Shown piece by piece: positions 17,764-26,647 of a stretch of DNA of 64,000 nucleotides. This DNA comes from Paucidesulfovibrio longus DSM 6739 (lineage in GTDB: Bacteria > Desulfobacterota > Desulfovibrionia > Desulfovibrionales > Desulfovibrionaceae): assembly GCF_000420485.1 (NCBI RefSeq), contig NZ_ATVA01000019.1:106074-170073 (forward strand), in the 5' to 3' direction. Made by a program: the position numbers and the translations under genes. The notes below the pieces were generated by a model. That model saw nothing but the letters and a program-made list of their open reading frames with translations, was not told where the DNA came from and made no database searches. Every line of letters starts with the position of its first letter. Within the stretch, counting starts at the first letter, position 1.

Positions 17764-19659
17764 ATGTGCGGAATTGCAGGTATTTTAGGATACGAAAATG
17801 CCAGCGGCGAAAGCCTGGCCCGCTCCATGACCGACCGCATTCCCCACCGCGGGCCGGACGACGCCGACGCATGGGCGGACGACGATGCGGGGATCGCCCT
17901 CGGACACCGCCGCCTCTCCATTCTCGACCTCTCGCCCCTGGGCAGGCAGCCCATGCACTCCGCCTGCGGCCGCTTCGTCACGGTCTACAACGGCGAAGTC
18001 TACAACTTCGCGGAGATCAAGCGCGAACTCGAACCATTGGGGCACGCCTTCAAGGGCGGTTCCGACACCGAGGTCATCCTCGCAGCGGTCCGGCAATGGG
18101 GCCTGCGCAAGGCGGTGACACGCTTCGTGGGCATGTTCGCCATCGCCCTCTGGGACCGTCAGGAGCGTAGCCTCTCCCTGGTCCGCGACCGCCTGGGCAT
18201 CAAGCCGCTCTTCTACGGCCGCGTGAACGGCGCGTTCGCCTTCGCCTCGGAGCTGAAGCCGCTGAAGGCCCTGCCGGGCTTCGACAACCATGTGAACAGG
18301 GAAGCTCTGAGCCTCTATTTCCGCCACAATTACATCCCGGCTCCCTACAGCATCTATTCCAATATCTGGAAGTTGGAACCTGGAACGATCCTGACGCTGC
18401 GAGCCGGGCAAAGCGAACCGGAACTGGAGCAGTATTGGTCCGCCAGGGACGTGTGGATTTCCGGAGCGGCAGCCCCCTTTCCCGGGGATGCCAAGCAGGC
18501 TGCGGACGAACTGGAACGCCTGCTCCAGGATGCCGTCTCCCTGCGCATGGTCGCGGACGTGCCCCTGGGCGCGTTCCTTTCCGGAGGCATCGACTCCTCC
18601 ACCGTGGTCGCGCTGATGCAGTCGCTTTCAAGCCGACCGGTCAAGACCTTCTGCATCGGATTCCATGAGAAGGGCTACAACGAAGCCGAACACGCAAAAG
18701 CCGTGGCGGCGCACCTCGGCACGGATCACACGGAACTGTACCTCACCCCGCGCGAGATGCTCGACGTGGTTCCCCTGATCCCTCATTTCTGGGACGAACC
18801 CTTCTCCGACTCGTCGCAAATTCCAACCTACTGCGTCAGCAAGCTCGCGCGGCAGAACGTTACGGTTTCCCTGTCCGGAGACGGCGGCGATGAACTTTTC
18901 GCAGGCTATCAGCGCTATTTTTGGATGAATGGCTGGAACACATTGTCCCGTGTGCCCCTGGCCGTACGCAAGGGCATGCGCTCGCTGCTGCGCCGACTTC
19001 CCCGCGGCAGCTTCGACCTGCTGGGCAGCGTCGGGCCAAAGATACGCTGGCGGCTGGACATGCTCGGCATGGCGGATTTCTCCGAATTCTACCGTTTTTT
19101 CATTTCCCATCAGAAACACCCGGAAGACATTGTCCTTGGAGGCGCGGAGCCGCCCACCGCGTTGACGCGACCCGACAACCGCCTGGACACGGACCTGTTC
19201 CGGCAGATGATGTTCTGGGATCTTGTGTCCTACCTGCCGGACGACATCCTGACCAAGGTGGACCGGGCCAGCATGGCGGTAAGCCTGGAAGCGCGCGTCC
19301 CCCTGCTGGACCACCGCGTGGTGGAATTCGCCTCCCGGCTGCCGACCGCCATGAATGTTCGCGGCGGGCAGGGGAAATGCGTTTTGAGGGACGTGCTGTA
19401 TCGCTATGTCCCCCAAAACCTGGTGGAACGCCCCAAAGTCGGCTTTGGCGTGCCCATTGAACACTGGCTCAAGAATGAATTGCGGGACTGGTGCGAGTCG
19501 TTGATCGGGGAAAGGCGACTCCGTGAGGAAGGCTATCTGGACTCGAAAATGGTCCGGCGCATGTGGGACGAATATCTCTCCGGCCAGGCCAATTGGCACT
19601 ATTATCTCTGGGACGTGCTCATGTTCCAGGCCTGGCTGGAGCACAACATTGCACCATAA
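17764..19659 (+). CDS. asnB: asparagine synthase (glutamine-hydrolysing) family amidotransferase, copy 2
   Basis: 631 residues. MCGIAG gives Cys2 as glutaminase nucleophile; the PP-loop SGGIDSSTV is near 272 and SGDGGDELFAGYQRY follows. It is the standard AsnB architecture and is closer to canonical AsnB than the first copy, having the common SKLARxxVTVxLSGDGGDE core. Two such genes in one glycan locus suggest amidation of two different carboxylated sugars, or one biosynthetic and one housekeeping role. The next gene starts inside its last codons. Confidence 0.9.
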   Translation: MCGIAGILGYENASGESLARSMTDRIPHRGPDDADAWADDDAGIALGHRRLSILDLSPLGRQPMHSACGRFVTVYNGEVYNFAEIKRELEPLGHAFKGGSDTEVILAAVRQWGLRKAVTRFVGMFAIALWDRQERSLSLVRDRLGIKPLFYGRVNGAFAFASELKPLKALPGFDNHVNREALSLYFRHNYIPAPYSIYSNIWKLEPGTILTLRAGQSEPELEQYWSARDVWISGAAAPFPGDAKQAADELERLLQDAVSLRMVADVPLGAFLSGGIDSSTVVALMQSLSSRPVKTFCIGFHEKGYNEAEHAKAVAAHLGTDHTELYLTPREMLDVVPLIPHFWDEPFSDSSQIPTYCVSKLARQNVTVSLSGDGGDELFAGYQRYFWMNGWNTLSRVPLAVRKGMRSLLRRLPRGSFDLLGSVGPKIRWRLDMLGMADFSEFYRFFISHQKHPEDIVLGGAEPPTALTRPDNRLDTDLFRQMMFWDLVSYLPDDILTKVDRASMAVSLEARVPLLDHRVVEFASRLPTAMNVRGGQGKCVLRDVLYRYVPQNLVERPKVGFGVPIEHWLKNELRDWCESLIGERRLREEGYLDSKMVRRMWDEYLSGQANWHYYLWDVLMFQAWLEHNIAP

Positions 19660-20779
19660 GAAGCCGACAACGCTCTCTCTTCTGGCCACCACCCTGGCCG
19701 CGCTGATCCTGACGCTTGCGGTCCTGGAAATCTTTTTCCGTTTCCTTCCCGTCAACGAACTCCTGCTTTCGCAGCCCGTCAACGCGGCATCCCCCATGCT
19801 CCGATTTGTGCCCAACCAAACCCTGCTGCGTTCGAATGGGCCGTTCTTCTCGATGCAGAACACAGTGCACAGCAACAACTATGGGTTCATCAACAACCAG
19901 GATTACGACAAAGAGGCGGTGCCCCCCCTCTTGTCGGTCATCGGCGATTCCTATGTTGAAGCGGTGATGGTCCCGTACAGCGAAACTGGATTTGGGCGGC
20001 TCGCAACCACGCTACAGGGCAGAATGCGCGTTTACAGCTTCGGCCGCTCCGGTGCCCCCCTCTCCCAATATCTGGCCACAGCAAAATGGGTTCACGAAGA
20101 GTTTTCCCCGCAATGCATGGTGTTCGTCATTGTTGGAAACGATTTCGACGAATCGCTATTCAAGTATAAACAAGCCCCAGGCTTTTCTTATTTCAAGGAA
20201 GAAAATGGCGAGCTGAAGCTGAAGCTCATCGATTACACTCCTGGGCTTGGCGTACAGGTCATCACAAGATCTAAGCTCTTAATGTACCTCGTGACCAACC
20301 TTCACATCATCGAACGCCTGCAAGGACTGTTCAAGCCCAGACCCAAAACCGAATACGTGGGCCAAACCATCGCGCAAGCCTCTGAGGAACGCCTCCGCGA
20401 CTCCGAGAAAGCCGTGAACGCCTTTTTCAAAGCCCTTCCTCAAGCCGCCCAGCTTCCCCCCGACCGCATCCTCTTCGTCGTGGACGGCATTCGCCCCGAC
20501 CTGTACGACCCCAAGATGCTCGCGCAGGACAGTTCCACGTACTTCTGGAAAATGCGTCATCAATTCATGAGGCTTGCCAAGGAGCAAGGTTACCGGACCG
20601 TGGACATGCAACAGGTCTTCATCGAAGATTGGAAGCAGCACCATCGCCGCTTTGAGTTCGAAGGCGACATGCATTGGAACGGCTACGCCCACGGTTTGTT
20701 TGCCCGCGAGGTTCTTCGCAGCGGTTTGGTGGAGGCTGTTCTTTCCTCCTCCGGACGCATCCCCGAGGAGGCCCCATGA
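19649..20779 (+). CDS. membrane-anchored SGNH hydrolase (second copy)
   Basis: Start inferred as TTG 19649: GGAG lies seven bases upstream and the hydrophobic anchor begins shortly after (LSLLATTLAALILTLAVLEI, about residues 9-28). No ATG is available before the conserved region. Block I is VIGDSYVEAV, block III IVGNDFDES, block V DMHWNGYAHG, all good SGNH/AlgX-type matches. 376 residues. It overlaps asnB copy 2 by 11 bases and the next glycosyltransferase by ATGA, so the three are coupled. Probable periplasmic esterase or acyl-transfer role on the glycan. Confidence 0.78.
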   Translation: MHHKKPTTLSLLATTLAALILTLAVLEIFFRFLPVNELLLSQPVNAASPMLRFVPNQTLLRSNGPFFSMQNTVHSNNYGFINNQDYDKEAVPPLLSVIGDSYVEAVMVPYSETGFGRLATTLQGRMRVYSFGRSGAPLSQYLATAKWVHEEFSPQCMVFVIVGNDFDESLFKYKQAPGFSYFKEENGELKLKLIDYTPGLGVQVITRSKLLMYLVTNLHIIERLQGLFKPRPKTEYVGQTIAQASEERLRDSEKAVNAFFKALPQAAQLPPDRILFVVDGIRPDLYDPKMLAQDSSTYFWKMRHQFMRLAKEQGYRTVDMQQVFIEDWKQHHRRFEFEGDMHWNGYAHGLFAREVLRSGLVEAVLSSSGRIPEEAP

Positions 20780-21897
20780 ACATCCTCTTTCTCGCCCGCT
20801 CTCTGGACCCCGGCGGGGCCGAACGCCAGCTCGCGGCCCTGGCCAACGGGCTGGCCGGACGCGGGCACGAGGTGCATGTGGCCGTGTTCTATGCCGGAGG
20901 AACCCTGGAAAGGGATCTGGACGGAGTCGCACTGCACGACCTGCGAAAGACCGGCCGCTGGGACGCCCTTGGCTTTACGCTGCGGGTGCGGGCGCTCGTG
21001 CGGCGGCTGCGGCCTGACATACTGCACGGCTATCTCGGCACCCCGAACCTGCTCACCGTGCTGCTGCGCCCCTTCGGTCCCCGCTATCGGGCCGTCTGGG
21101 GCGTTCGCGCCGCGTTCATGGACCTGGCACGCTACGGTCGCCTGGAACAGGCTCACTATGCGTTGGAACGGCTGCTGTCCCGCCGGGCCGACCTGATCCT
21201 GCTCAACTCCCTGGCGGGCCGGAACCACGCCGTGGCGAACGGCTTTCCCCAGGAAAAAATGCACGTCGTGCCCAACGGCATCGACACGGATCGTTTTCGT
21301 CCGCTGCCGCAATTCCGGGACAGGCTCCGCTCGGAATGGGGCATTCCCCGGAACGCACTCCTGGTCGGGCTTCCCGGACGTCTCGACCCCATGAAGGATC
21401 ACCCCGTATTCCTGAATGCGGTCGCCATGCTCCAGCGGCAGAAGCCCGACGCATGTTTCGCCTGCATCGGAGACGGGGAAGGGCGATACGCCCGATCGCT
21501 TCGGGAAATGGCTGAACGCCTGGGACTCGGCCCGCGCCTGGTCTGGACCGGAGCAAGACGGGACATGCCTGAAGTCTACGGCGCGCTCGACCTCGTCTGC
21601 CTCTCGTCCTACGGCGAGGGCTTCCCCAACGTCCTCGGCGAGGCCATGGCCTGCGGCGTGCCCTGCGTGGCCACGGACGCGGGCGACAGCGCCGAGATCC
21701 TCGGCGAATTGGGCATGATCGTCCCGCCTCGCGATCCTGAAGCATTGGCCAAGGCCATGCTGGACATGCTCGAACGTGCGGAGAACGAAGGACAGGCTCT
21801 GCGGAATTCATTGCGCAGCCGCATTCTGGAAAAGTTCAGCCTGGAGCGGATGGTTGTTCGGACCGAAGCGCTTCTCCTGGAACTGCTCAAGCCCTGA
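20776..21897 (+). CDS. family 4 glycosyltransferase
   Basis: 373 residues from ATG 20776 (ATGA overlap with the SGNH gene). N-terminus ARSLDPGGAERQLAALANGL; phosphate-side VPNGIDTDRFRP; donor site YGEGFPNVLGEAMACGVPCVATD with the EX7E pair. Classic GT4 (pimB/wcaL-like). It is the last + strand gene of the polysaccharide cluster and converges on the BASS transporter gene. Confidence 0.92.
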   Translation: MNILFLARSLDPGGAERQLAALANGLAGRGHEVHVAVFYAGGTLERDLDGVALHDLRKTGRWDALGFTLRVRALVRRLRPDILHGYLGTPNLLTVLLRPFGPRYRAVWGVRAAFMDLARYGRLEQAHYALERLLSRRADLILLNSLAGRNHAVANGFPQEKMHVVPNGIDTDRFRPLPQFRDRLRSEWGIPRNALLVGLPGRLDPMKDHPVFLNAVAMLQRQKPDACFACIGDGEGRYARSLREMAERLGLGPRLVWTGARRDMPEVYGALDLVCLSSYGEGFPNVLGEAMACGVPCVATDAGDSAEILGELGMIVPPRDPEALAKAMLDMLERAENEGQALRNSLRSRILEKFSLERMVVRTEALLLELLKP

Positions 21898-21953
21898 TCT
21901 TCCGAAGGCGATGCTCATCCGCCGGGCAGACAACGCGCTCCCCGGCGACAGCG

Positions 21954-22913
21954 CTATGCCGCGTCCTGTCCCGTCGTCGCCGACATGGCCTCGGACCGCC
22001 CGCCCCGCTTCCAAATCCGCGCCAGGCTGATGCCCACGAGGTTCTGCACGAGGCTGAAGAGCGCGCCCGGCAGGGCGGCCCGCGCCGTGAAGAAGGCGTT
22101 GGCCAGAGCCACGCCCAGGCCGGAGTTCTGCATGCCCACCTCGATGGAGAGCGTGATGGCGTCGCGCCGGTCCCTGGAAAGCAGCCGCCCGGCGGCGTAG
22201 CCCGCGCCGAAGCCCGCCACGTTGTGCAGCAGCACGGCCCCCAGCACCAGCAGCGGCAGCGCCAGGATCGTCTCCCGGTTCAGGGCCATGACGCAGGCGA
22301 TGACCGCCGAGATGGCCAGAATGGACACGGACGGGAAGATGCGCACCAGCCCGGAGATGCGCTCGCGCAGGAGGCGGCGCAGCACCAGACCATCCACCAG
22401 CGGGAAGACCACGATCCAGAACACGGACCGGGCCATGCCCCAGAAGTCGATCTCGATGCGGGTGTCGTAGAGGGCGTAGACGATGGCGGGGGTGAGCAGC
22501 GGAGCCAGGGCTGTGGAAACCATGGTCATGGTCACGGACAGGGCCACGTTGCCGCCCGCGAGGTAGGCGATCACGTTGGAAGCCGTGCCGCCCGGACACG
22601 CGCCCACGATGGCCAGCCCCACGGCCGCCTCCAGGTCCAGCCCGAAAAGGGCGCTCGCGCCCAGGGCGAGCAGCGGCATGACCGTGTATTGCAGCGCCGC
22701 CCCGGCCAGGACCAGCCGCCAGCGCGGCAGCACGCCCATGAAATCGGAAACCTCCAGGGTCAGGCCCATGCCGAACATGATGATGCCCAGGGCCAGGGCG
22801 ATGTGCGGCTTGATCCAGGAAAACAGGGCGGGCTCGATCAGGGCTGCCGCGGAGCAGGCCACGGCAATGGGCAGGAAGGCGCGCTCGATGCGCGCCGGGA
22901 GAGCTGTGAGCAC
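21954..22913 (-). CDS. bile acid:sodium symporter (BASS/SBF) family transporter
   Basis: Start set at GTG 22913 because GAGG lies seven bases upstream and the predicted protein then begins just before the first helix; longer in-frame starts read through low-complexity, non-conserved sequence. About 319 residues with roughly ten hydrophobic helices. VGACPGGTASNVIAYLAGG is the family core motif, and MQNSGLGVALANAFF the second crossover region. BASS members co-transport Na+ with organic anions (bile acids, pantoate, keto acids); the substrate here is unknown. Confidence 0.87.
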   Translation of the reverse strand: MLTALPARIERAFLPIAVACSAAALIEPALFSWIKPHIALALGIIMFGMGLTLEVSDFMGVLPRWRLVLAGAALQYTVMPLLALGASALFGLDLEAAVGLAIVGACPGGTASNVIAYLAGGNVALSVTMTMVSTALAPLLTPAIVYALYDTRIEIDFWGMARSVFWIVVFPLVDGLVLRRLLRERISGLVRIFPSVSILAISAVIACVMALNRETILALPLLVLGAVLLHNVAGFGAGYAAGRLLSRDRRDAITLSIEVGMQNSGLGVALANAFFTARAALPGALFSLVQNLVGISLARIWKRGGRSEAMSATTGQDAA

Positions 22914-23054
22914 GGAAAACCTCGCGAGGTTGGTATTTGGCGCGAACGGTTTTCGCCGAATAGCACAACGCCCCGCAGCGGGCAAACGCCCGCCGTCCGG
23001 CCTGTAACGCAATCGCTGGTGGACGCTGGTCCGGACTTGGGCTACCAGTCATGG

Positions 23055-23633
23055 ATGCCCGACGCCCACGCCCCTAAAGCCCTGCTCCTGCACGGAACAT
23101 CAGGCAGTCCCCACTCCTTCTGGCTTCCCTCTCTGGGCCGCCACCTTCAGGGATGCGGGTTCGAGGTCTGGGCTCCGCAGCTCCCGGACGCGGACCTGCC
23201 GAAGCTGGAAAGACAATTGCCGTTTCTCTTGGAAGAGGGGCGCGCAAGGAACGTTTTCGGCCCTGGCACGGTCATCGCGGCTCATTCCGCAGGCTGCCCC
23301 CTGGCGCTGGCCCTGCTGGAGGCGTTGCCGTCCGCCGTCTGCAAGACGGCGCTCGTGGCGGGCTTTCTGAGCGCTCCGCCCAAGCTGCCGCACCTCGCCG
23401 CCATTCTCAAGCCCGCCTACGACTGGGAACGCATCCGGGCCAATGCGGGCGACCTCTTCATCATCAATTCGGACAACGATCCCTGGGGCTGCGACCACCA
23501 TCAGGGCATGGCCATCTCCCAGGCTTCGGGCGGCTCGCTGATCCTGCGCCGGGGCGAGGGCCACATGGGTTCGGAAACCTACGGCCAGCCCTACCCCTAC
23601 TTCCCCCTGCTCGAACGTCTGCTCGCGCCCTAG
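23055..23633 (+). CDS. RBBP9/YdeN-like serine hydrolase
   Basis: 192 residues from ATG 23055; GTG 23019 is a possible longer start. ALLLHGTSGSP is the oxyanion strand, IAAHSAGCPLAL the nucleophile elbow (GxSxG reduced to HSAG, as in RBBP9/YdeN proteins), SDNDPWG provides the Asp and GEGHMG the His. Small alpha/beta hydrolase of unknown substrate. Divergent from the BASS gene; the 141 bp between them should hold both promoters. Confidence 0.8.
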   Translation: MPDAHAPKALLLHGTSGSPHSFWLPSLGRHLQGCGFEVWAPQLPDADLPKLERQLPFLLEEGRARNVFGPGTVIAAHSAGCPLALALLEALPSAVCKTALVAGFLSAPPKLPHLAAILKPAYDWERIRANAGDLFIINSDNDPWGCDHHQGMAISQASGGSLILRRGEGHMGSETYGQPYPYFPLLERLLAP

Positions 23634-23640
23634 CCTCTCG

Positions 23641-23660
23641 CCTGCGGGAAGCCCCGCAGG
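23641..23660. terminator. 8-bp perfect hairpin after hydrolase gene
   Basis: CCTGCGGG, four-base loop, CCCGCAGG, seven bases after the hydrolase stop. No U-run follows on the + strand, so it may protect the 3' end rather than terminate by itself. Confidence 0.4.
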
Positions 23661-23722
23661 GTCTATACAACCCGATACGATACAGATCGCAAGCCCGTCA
23701 CCGCCTTGCTGCCCGGCGGCAA

Positions 23723-23756
23723 GCAAAAGGCCGGAACGACGCGTGTCGCTCCGGCC
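23723..23756 (-). terminator. intrinsic terminator of the family 2 glycosyltransferase gene
   Basis: GGCCGGA at 23729-23735 pairs with TCCGGCC at 23750-23756, with an inner CGAC/GTCG pairing. On the - strand the stem is followed by TTTTGCTT. It lies downstream of the - strand gene ending at 23790. Confidence 0.7.
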
Positions 23757-23789
23757 CGATGAAGAACGGAAGAGCCCTCGTGCGGCGGG

Positions 23790-25346
23790 TTATTTCGCCA
23801 ACGGCTCGGACATGATCTGGAAGCGGTCCATGCCCATGACGGCCTGGACAGGGGCCACGTTCTCGGCGGCGGGCCAGAGCGAGGCCGCCGCGTGCAGCGT
23901 TTCGAGGCCGGGCACGTCCGCAGTCCGCGGCTCGCTCTTGGGGGCGAGCTGGCGGGTCAGCCAGCCGTTGCGCTGCGGAGTGGCCAGCGCGTAGAGGCTG
24001 ATCCAGGACAGGGCTGCCAGCCAGTACAGCGTATACGGGAAAGCCCAGAGGAAGTCGCTGGTGCGGTGGCGCAGGAGGTAGAAGCCCGCAGGCAGCAGAG
24101 AGGCGAGCACCGCGCCCATGAGCAGCTTGGTTCCGGCCAGCATGGGCCAGGCCACGACCATGCCCAGGGCGAGCAGTTTGGCGAATTCGCCCACGGTCAT
24201 GCCCAGAAGGCTCATGATCAGGTTCAGCCGCGCGCCGGACATGGGCTCGTTGCGGAACGGGGTGAAGGCGAAGCGCGTCAGGGCGATGGTCTCGCGGACG
24301 TTGCTGCGCGCCCAGCGCAGCATCATCTTGCACAGGCAGACGTAGGTGGTGGGCACGTTGGTGTAGACCACGGCGTCGCTCTGGTAATGGACCAGCAAGC
24401 CCTGCCGGAGCACGAAGTTGGTCATGGCCCGGTCCTCGCCGATGTTGGCGGGACGGCCCATGAACTTCTGGTCCACCCACTCGTCGAGCACGGGCATGAC
24501 GGCCTTGCGGGCATAGGCGGAGAGCGCGCCCGGAGTGCAGATGACCGTGTTCACGCGGCTCTGGGAGGCGCGGATGAAGTCGAAGGAGTAGGCGAAGGCC
24601 ACATCCATCATTTTGGGGATGAATCCTTCGCTGCGGTTGAGCACGCGCACGTTGCCCGCGACGGCGCCCACGCGCTCGTTGCGGCAGAAGACGCTGACCA
24701 TGCGGCGCAGGGTCTGGGGCTCCACCTCGGAGTCGCTGTCGATGGTCACGAGAATCTCGCCGGAAGCGCGCATGAAACCTTCGTAGAGCGCGTGGCGCTT
24801 GCCCTTGTTCACGGGCTGGCGCACCAGCTCGACGCGGTCGCCGAATTCCTCGGCTCCGCGGAGCATCCAGCTCCAGGTGTCGTCCTTGCTGCCGTCGTCC
24901 ACGCAGATGACCTGCATCTTCTCCGCGGGGTAGTCGCTGGCCATGACGCTGCGCAGCGTGCCCAGGACCTGGGAGCCTTCGTTGTAGGCGGGGATGACCA
25001 CGGTGCAGGTGGCGAGCTCCTCGTCCGTGCAGGCCGCTGCGGGACGATAGGTGAACACAAGGACGATGCGCCAGACGAGCACGCAAAGCCCAACAGTGCC
25101 GAGCGCCTTGGTGAACGTGCCCCACTGCGAATGGTAAAGGTTGGAATAGAAAGCAAGGAACTCTTCCGGAAACTTATAGATGCCAAACAGCAAACCTGCG
25201 ATCAGAGCGAGCAACAAAAGCGTAATGGCAGTCTTCTCTCCACCCTGGGAAGAGGAGACACTATTCACTTTTGCCTGAGCAAAAAGCAGCGGCATCTGGA
25301 TCTGATTATCTTTGTCCGGATACTGCACCCTATTCATGGCGTTCAT
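23790..25346 (-). CDS. processive family 2 glycosyltransferase, membrane (NodC/HasA-like)
   Basis: 518 residues from ATG 25346, with GGAGGTG five bases upstream. Two N-terminal hydrophobic segments (about 40-60 and 80-105) precede a GT2 domain with VVIPAYNEGS, VDDGSKDD, TIDSDSEV and GEDRAMTN; the last plus MMLRWARSN corresponds to the (Q/R)xxRW processivity motif with the first Gln changed to Lys. Four or more C-terminal helices follow. Such enzymes polymerise and extrude beta-linked chains (chitin oligomers, hyaluronan, cellulose-like). The product is unknown. Monocistronic, with its own terminator. Confidence 0.82.
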   Translation of the reverse strand: MNAMNRVQYPDKDNQIQMPLLFAQAKVNSVSSSQGGEKTAITLLLLALIAGLLFGIYKFPEEFLAFYSNLYHSQWGTFTKALGTVGLCVLVWRIVLVFTYRPAAACTDEELATCTVVIPAYNEGSQVLGTLRSVMASDYPAEKMQVICVDDGSKDDTWSWMLRGAEEFGDRVELVRQPVNKGKRHALYEGFMRASGEILVTIDSDSEVEPQTLRRMVSVFCRNERVGAVAGNVRVLNRSEGFIPKMMDVAFAYSFDFIRASQSRVNTVICTPGALSAYARKAVMPVLDEWVDQKFMGRPANIGEDRAMTNFVLRQGLLVHYQSDAVVYTNVPTTYVCLCKMMLRWARSNVRETIALTRFAFTPFRNEPMSGARLNLIMSLLGMTVGEFAKLLALGMVVAWPMLAGTKLLMGAVLASLLPAGFYLLRHRTSDFLWAFPYTLYWLAALSWISLYALATPQRNGWLTRQLAPKSEPRTADVPGLETLHAAASLWPAAENVAPVQAVMGMDRFQIMSEPLAK

Positions 25347-25820
25347 TGACACCTCCAAAATCACTTTCAGCAACAGGCATTGAAAACCATACCAACATTT
25401 TCCACCTGGAAATCCCTTAAAACGCGAGCAATGGTACTCTGCTCAAAACAAAGAAATGTCAACAAGATAATTTTTCATTATTTCAAATCATTACGGCATC
25501 ATACCCACATCCTGCCGCCGATGGTCGCCGGGCTGCTTTTCGTAAGCAAATTCAGCACGATCTCATGTTATAATGTACGGAATGGACCTCTCCGGACGCA
25601 AAATGCTCCCTGCGCGGCAGCGATGCATCCGGACGCAGCTCCCCATACCGCCCGCTCCCGGGAGTTTCCCCTATTGCAGCATTCCGCAGAAGCCACTCCA
25701 ATGCGCCGCAATTGCATTGCAGTGCACGGCTTTTCGGACGGAAAACGCTTGCAGAGGAAAACAGGCGTTGAAATGTTCGACGGAAGTGGGGTATGAGGCA
25801 AAAGCAATTTCCATGGAAGC
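25347..25820. other. divergent intergenic region, 474 bp
   Basis: AT-rich next to the glycosyltransferase start (25374-25500), then GC-richer. It lies between divergent genes and so should carry both promoters. A GCAATTGC palindrome is at 25709-25716. No gene is supported here. Confidence 0.45.
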
Positions 25821-26630
25821 ATGTCGACAAGGACAAGGACAATGCCGTCAATGCCAGCGAAACATTCATGCCGAATCCGCAGCTTCGGACGATGCGCTCG
25901 GACTTCAATGCTGCTCTGCGTGCTCCTGGTCGCGCTCCTGCCGACAGCGGCCATCCCCAGCGACGCCGCACACGATCCCGACCAAAGCCTCCTCCATGCC
26001 AACCGGCTTCTTTATGAAGGAAGCTACGTCGCCCCTGCGGACGACAACGCGCTCGGCGCATATGAAAAACTGCTGCAAGAGGACCGCGAGGACATCAAGA
26101 TTCGGGCGCGCGCGGGCATAGCCCGCATCCTGCGGCTCGCCGCGCACTACGCGCGCAAGGACGACGCGGACCGCGCCTGGAAGCTGGCCGATCCCGTGCT
26201 GCGCATCAAGGACGCCGGGCTGGAGGAAGCCCTGCGGACAGACGCGCAGGCCCTCGGCCAGGCCCTGTTCGAAAGCGCCCGGAAAGCCGAGGAGGCGGGA
26301 CGCTGCTCCGAGGCGCTTCGCCAGGCGGGGCGCGCGCTCAAGGCCGCTCCCGACCATTCGGATGCCAAGGCGCTTCTCGGCAAGATCCGCTCCAATCCGG
26401 GAACGCTCACCGTGCTGACGCTGCACGGCGGCTGGCTCGTGGTGGACGGCAAGCGCACGAAGGAAACCGTGCCCACCCGCAAATACGCCCTTGTCTGCGG
26501 CTCGCACACCATCGAGGTCGTCAATCCCGACAACCCAGCCCAGCCTCGCCAGAAGACCAAAGTGGAAATCCGCCCGAAACGCGAAACCAGAATCCAGTTT
26601 TCGGGCAGCGAAGCCCGCATTCTCGACTGA
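25821..26630 (+). CDS. exported TPR-like protein with C-terminal PEGA-like domain
   Basis: 269 residues if it starts at ATG 25821; starts at 25842 or 25908 are also possible. A basic stretch then MLLCVLLVALLPTAA (about 30-44) forms a signal peptide or anchor. Residues about 50-185 are helical with alternating Ala/Leu repeats (AYEKLLQEDRED, EALRQAGRALKAAPDHSDA), TPR-like. The end, TLTVLTLHGGWLVVDGK to CGSHTIEVVNP, has the beta pattern of PEGA-type domains. It probably works with the next exported protein, 17 bases downstream. No enzymatic motif is seen. Confidence 0.6.
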   Translation: MSTRTRTMPSMPAKHSCRIRSFGRCARTSMLLCVLLVALLPTAAIPSDAAHDPDQSLLHANRLLYEGSYVAPADDNALGAYEKLLQEDREDIKIRARAGIARILRLAAHYARKDDADRAWKLADPVLRIKDAGLEEALRTDAQALGQALFESARKAEEAGRCSEALRQAGRALKAAPDHSDAKALLGKIRSNPGTLTVLTLHGGWLVVDGKRTKETVPTRKYALVCGSHTIEVVNPDNPAQPRQKTKVEIRPKRETRIQFSGSEARILD

Positions 26631-26647
26631 AGGAGCCGAGCATCGTC

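Noticed and set aside
22224..23054. Extension of the RBBP9-like hydrolase by some 275 residues.
   Set aside because: The upstream part is antisense to the BASS transporter and has Gln/His/Gly-rich shadow composition.
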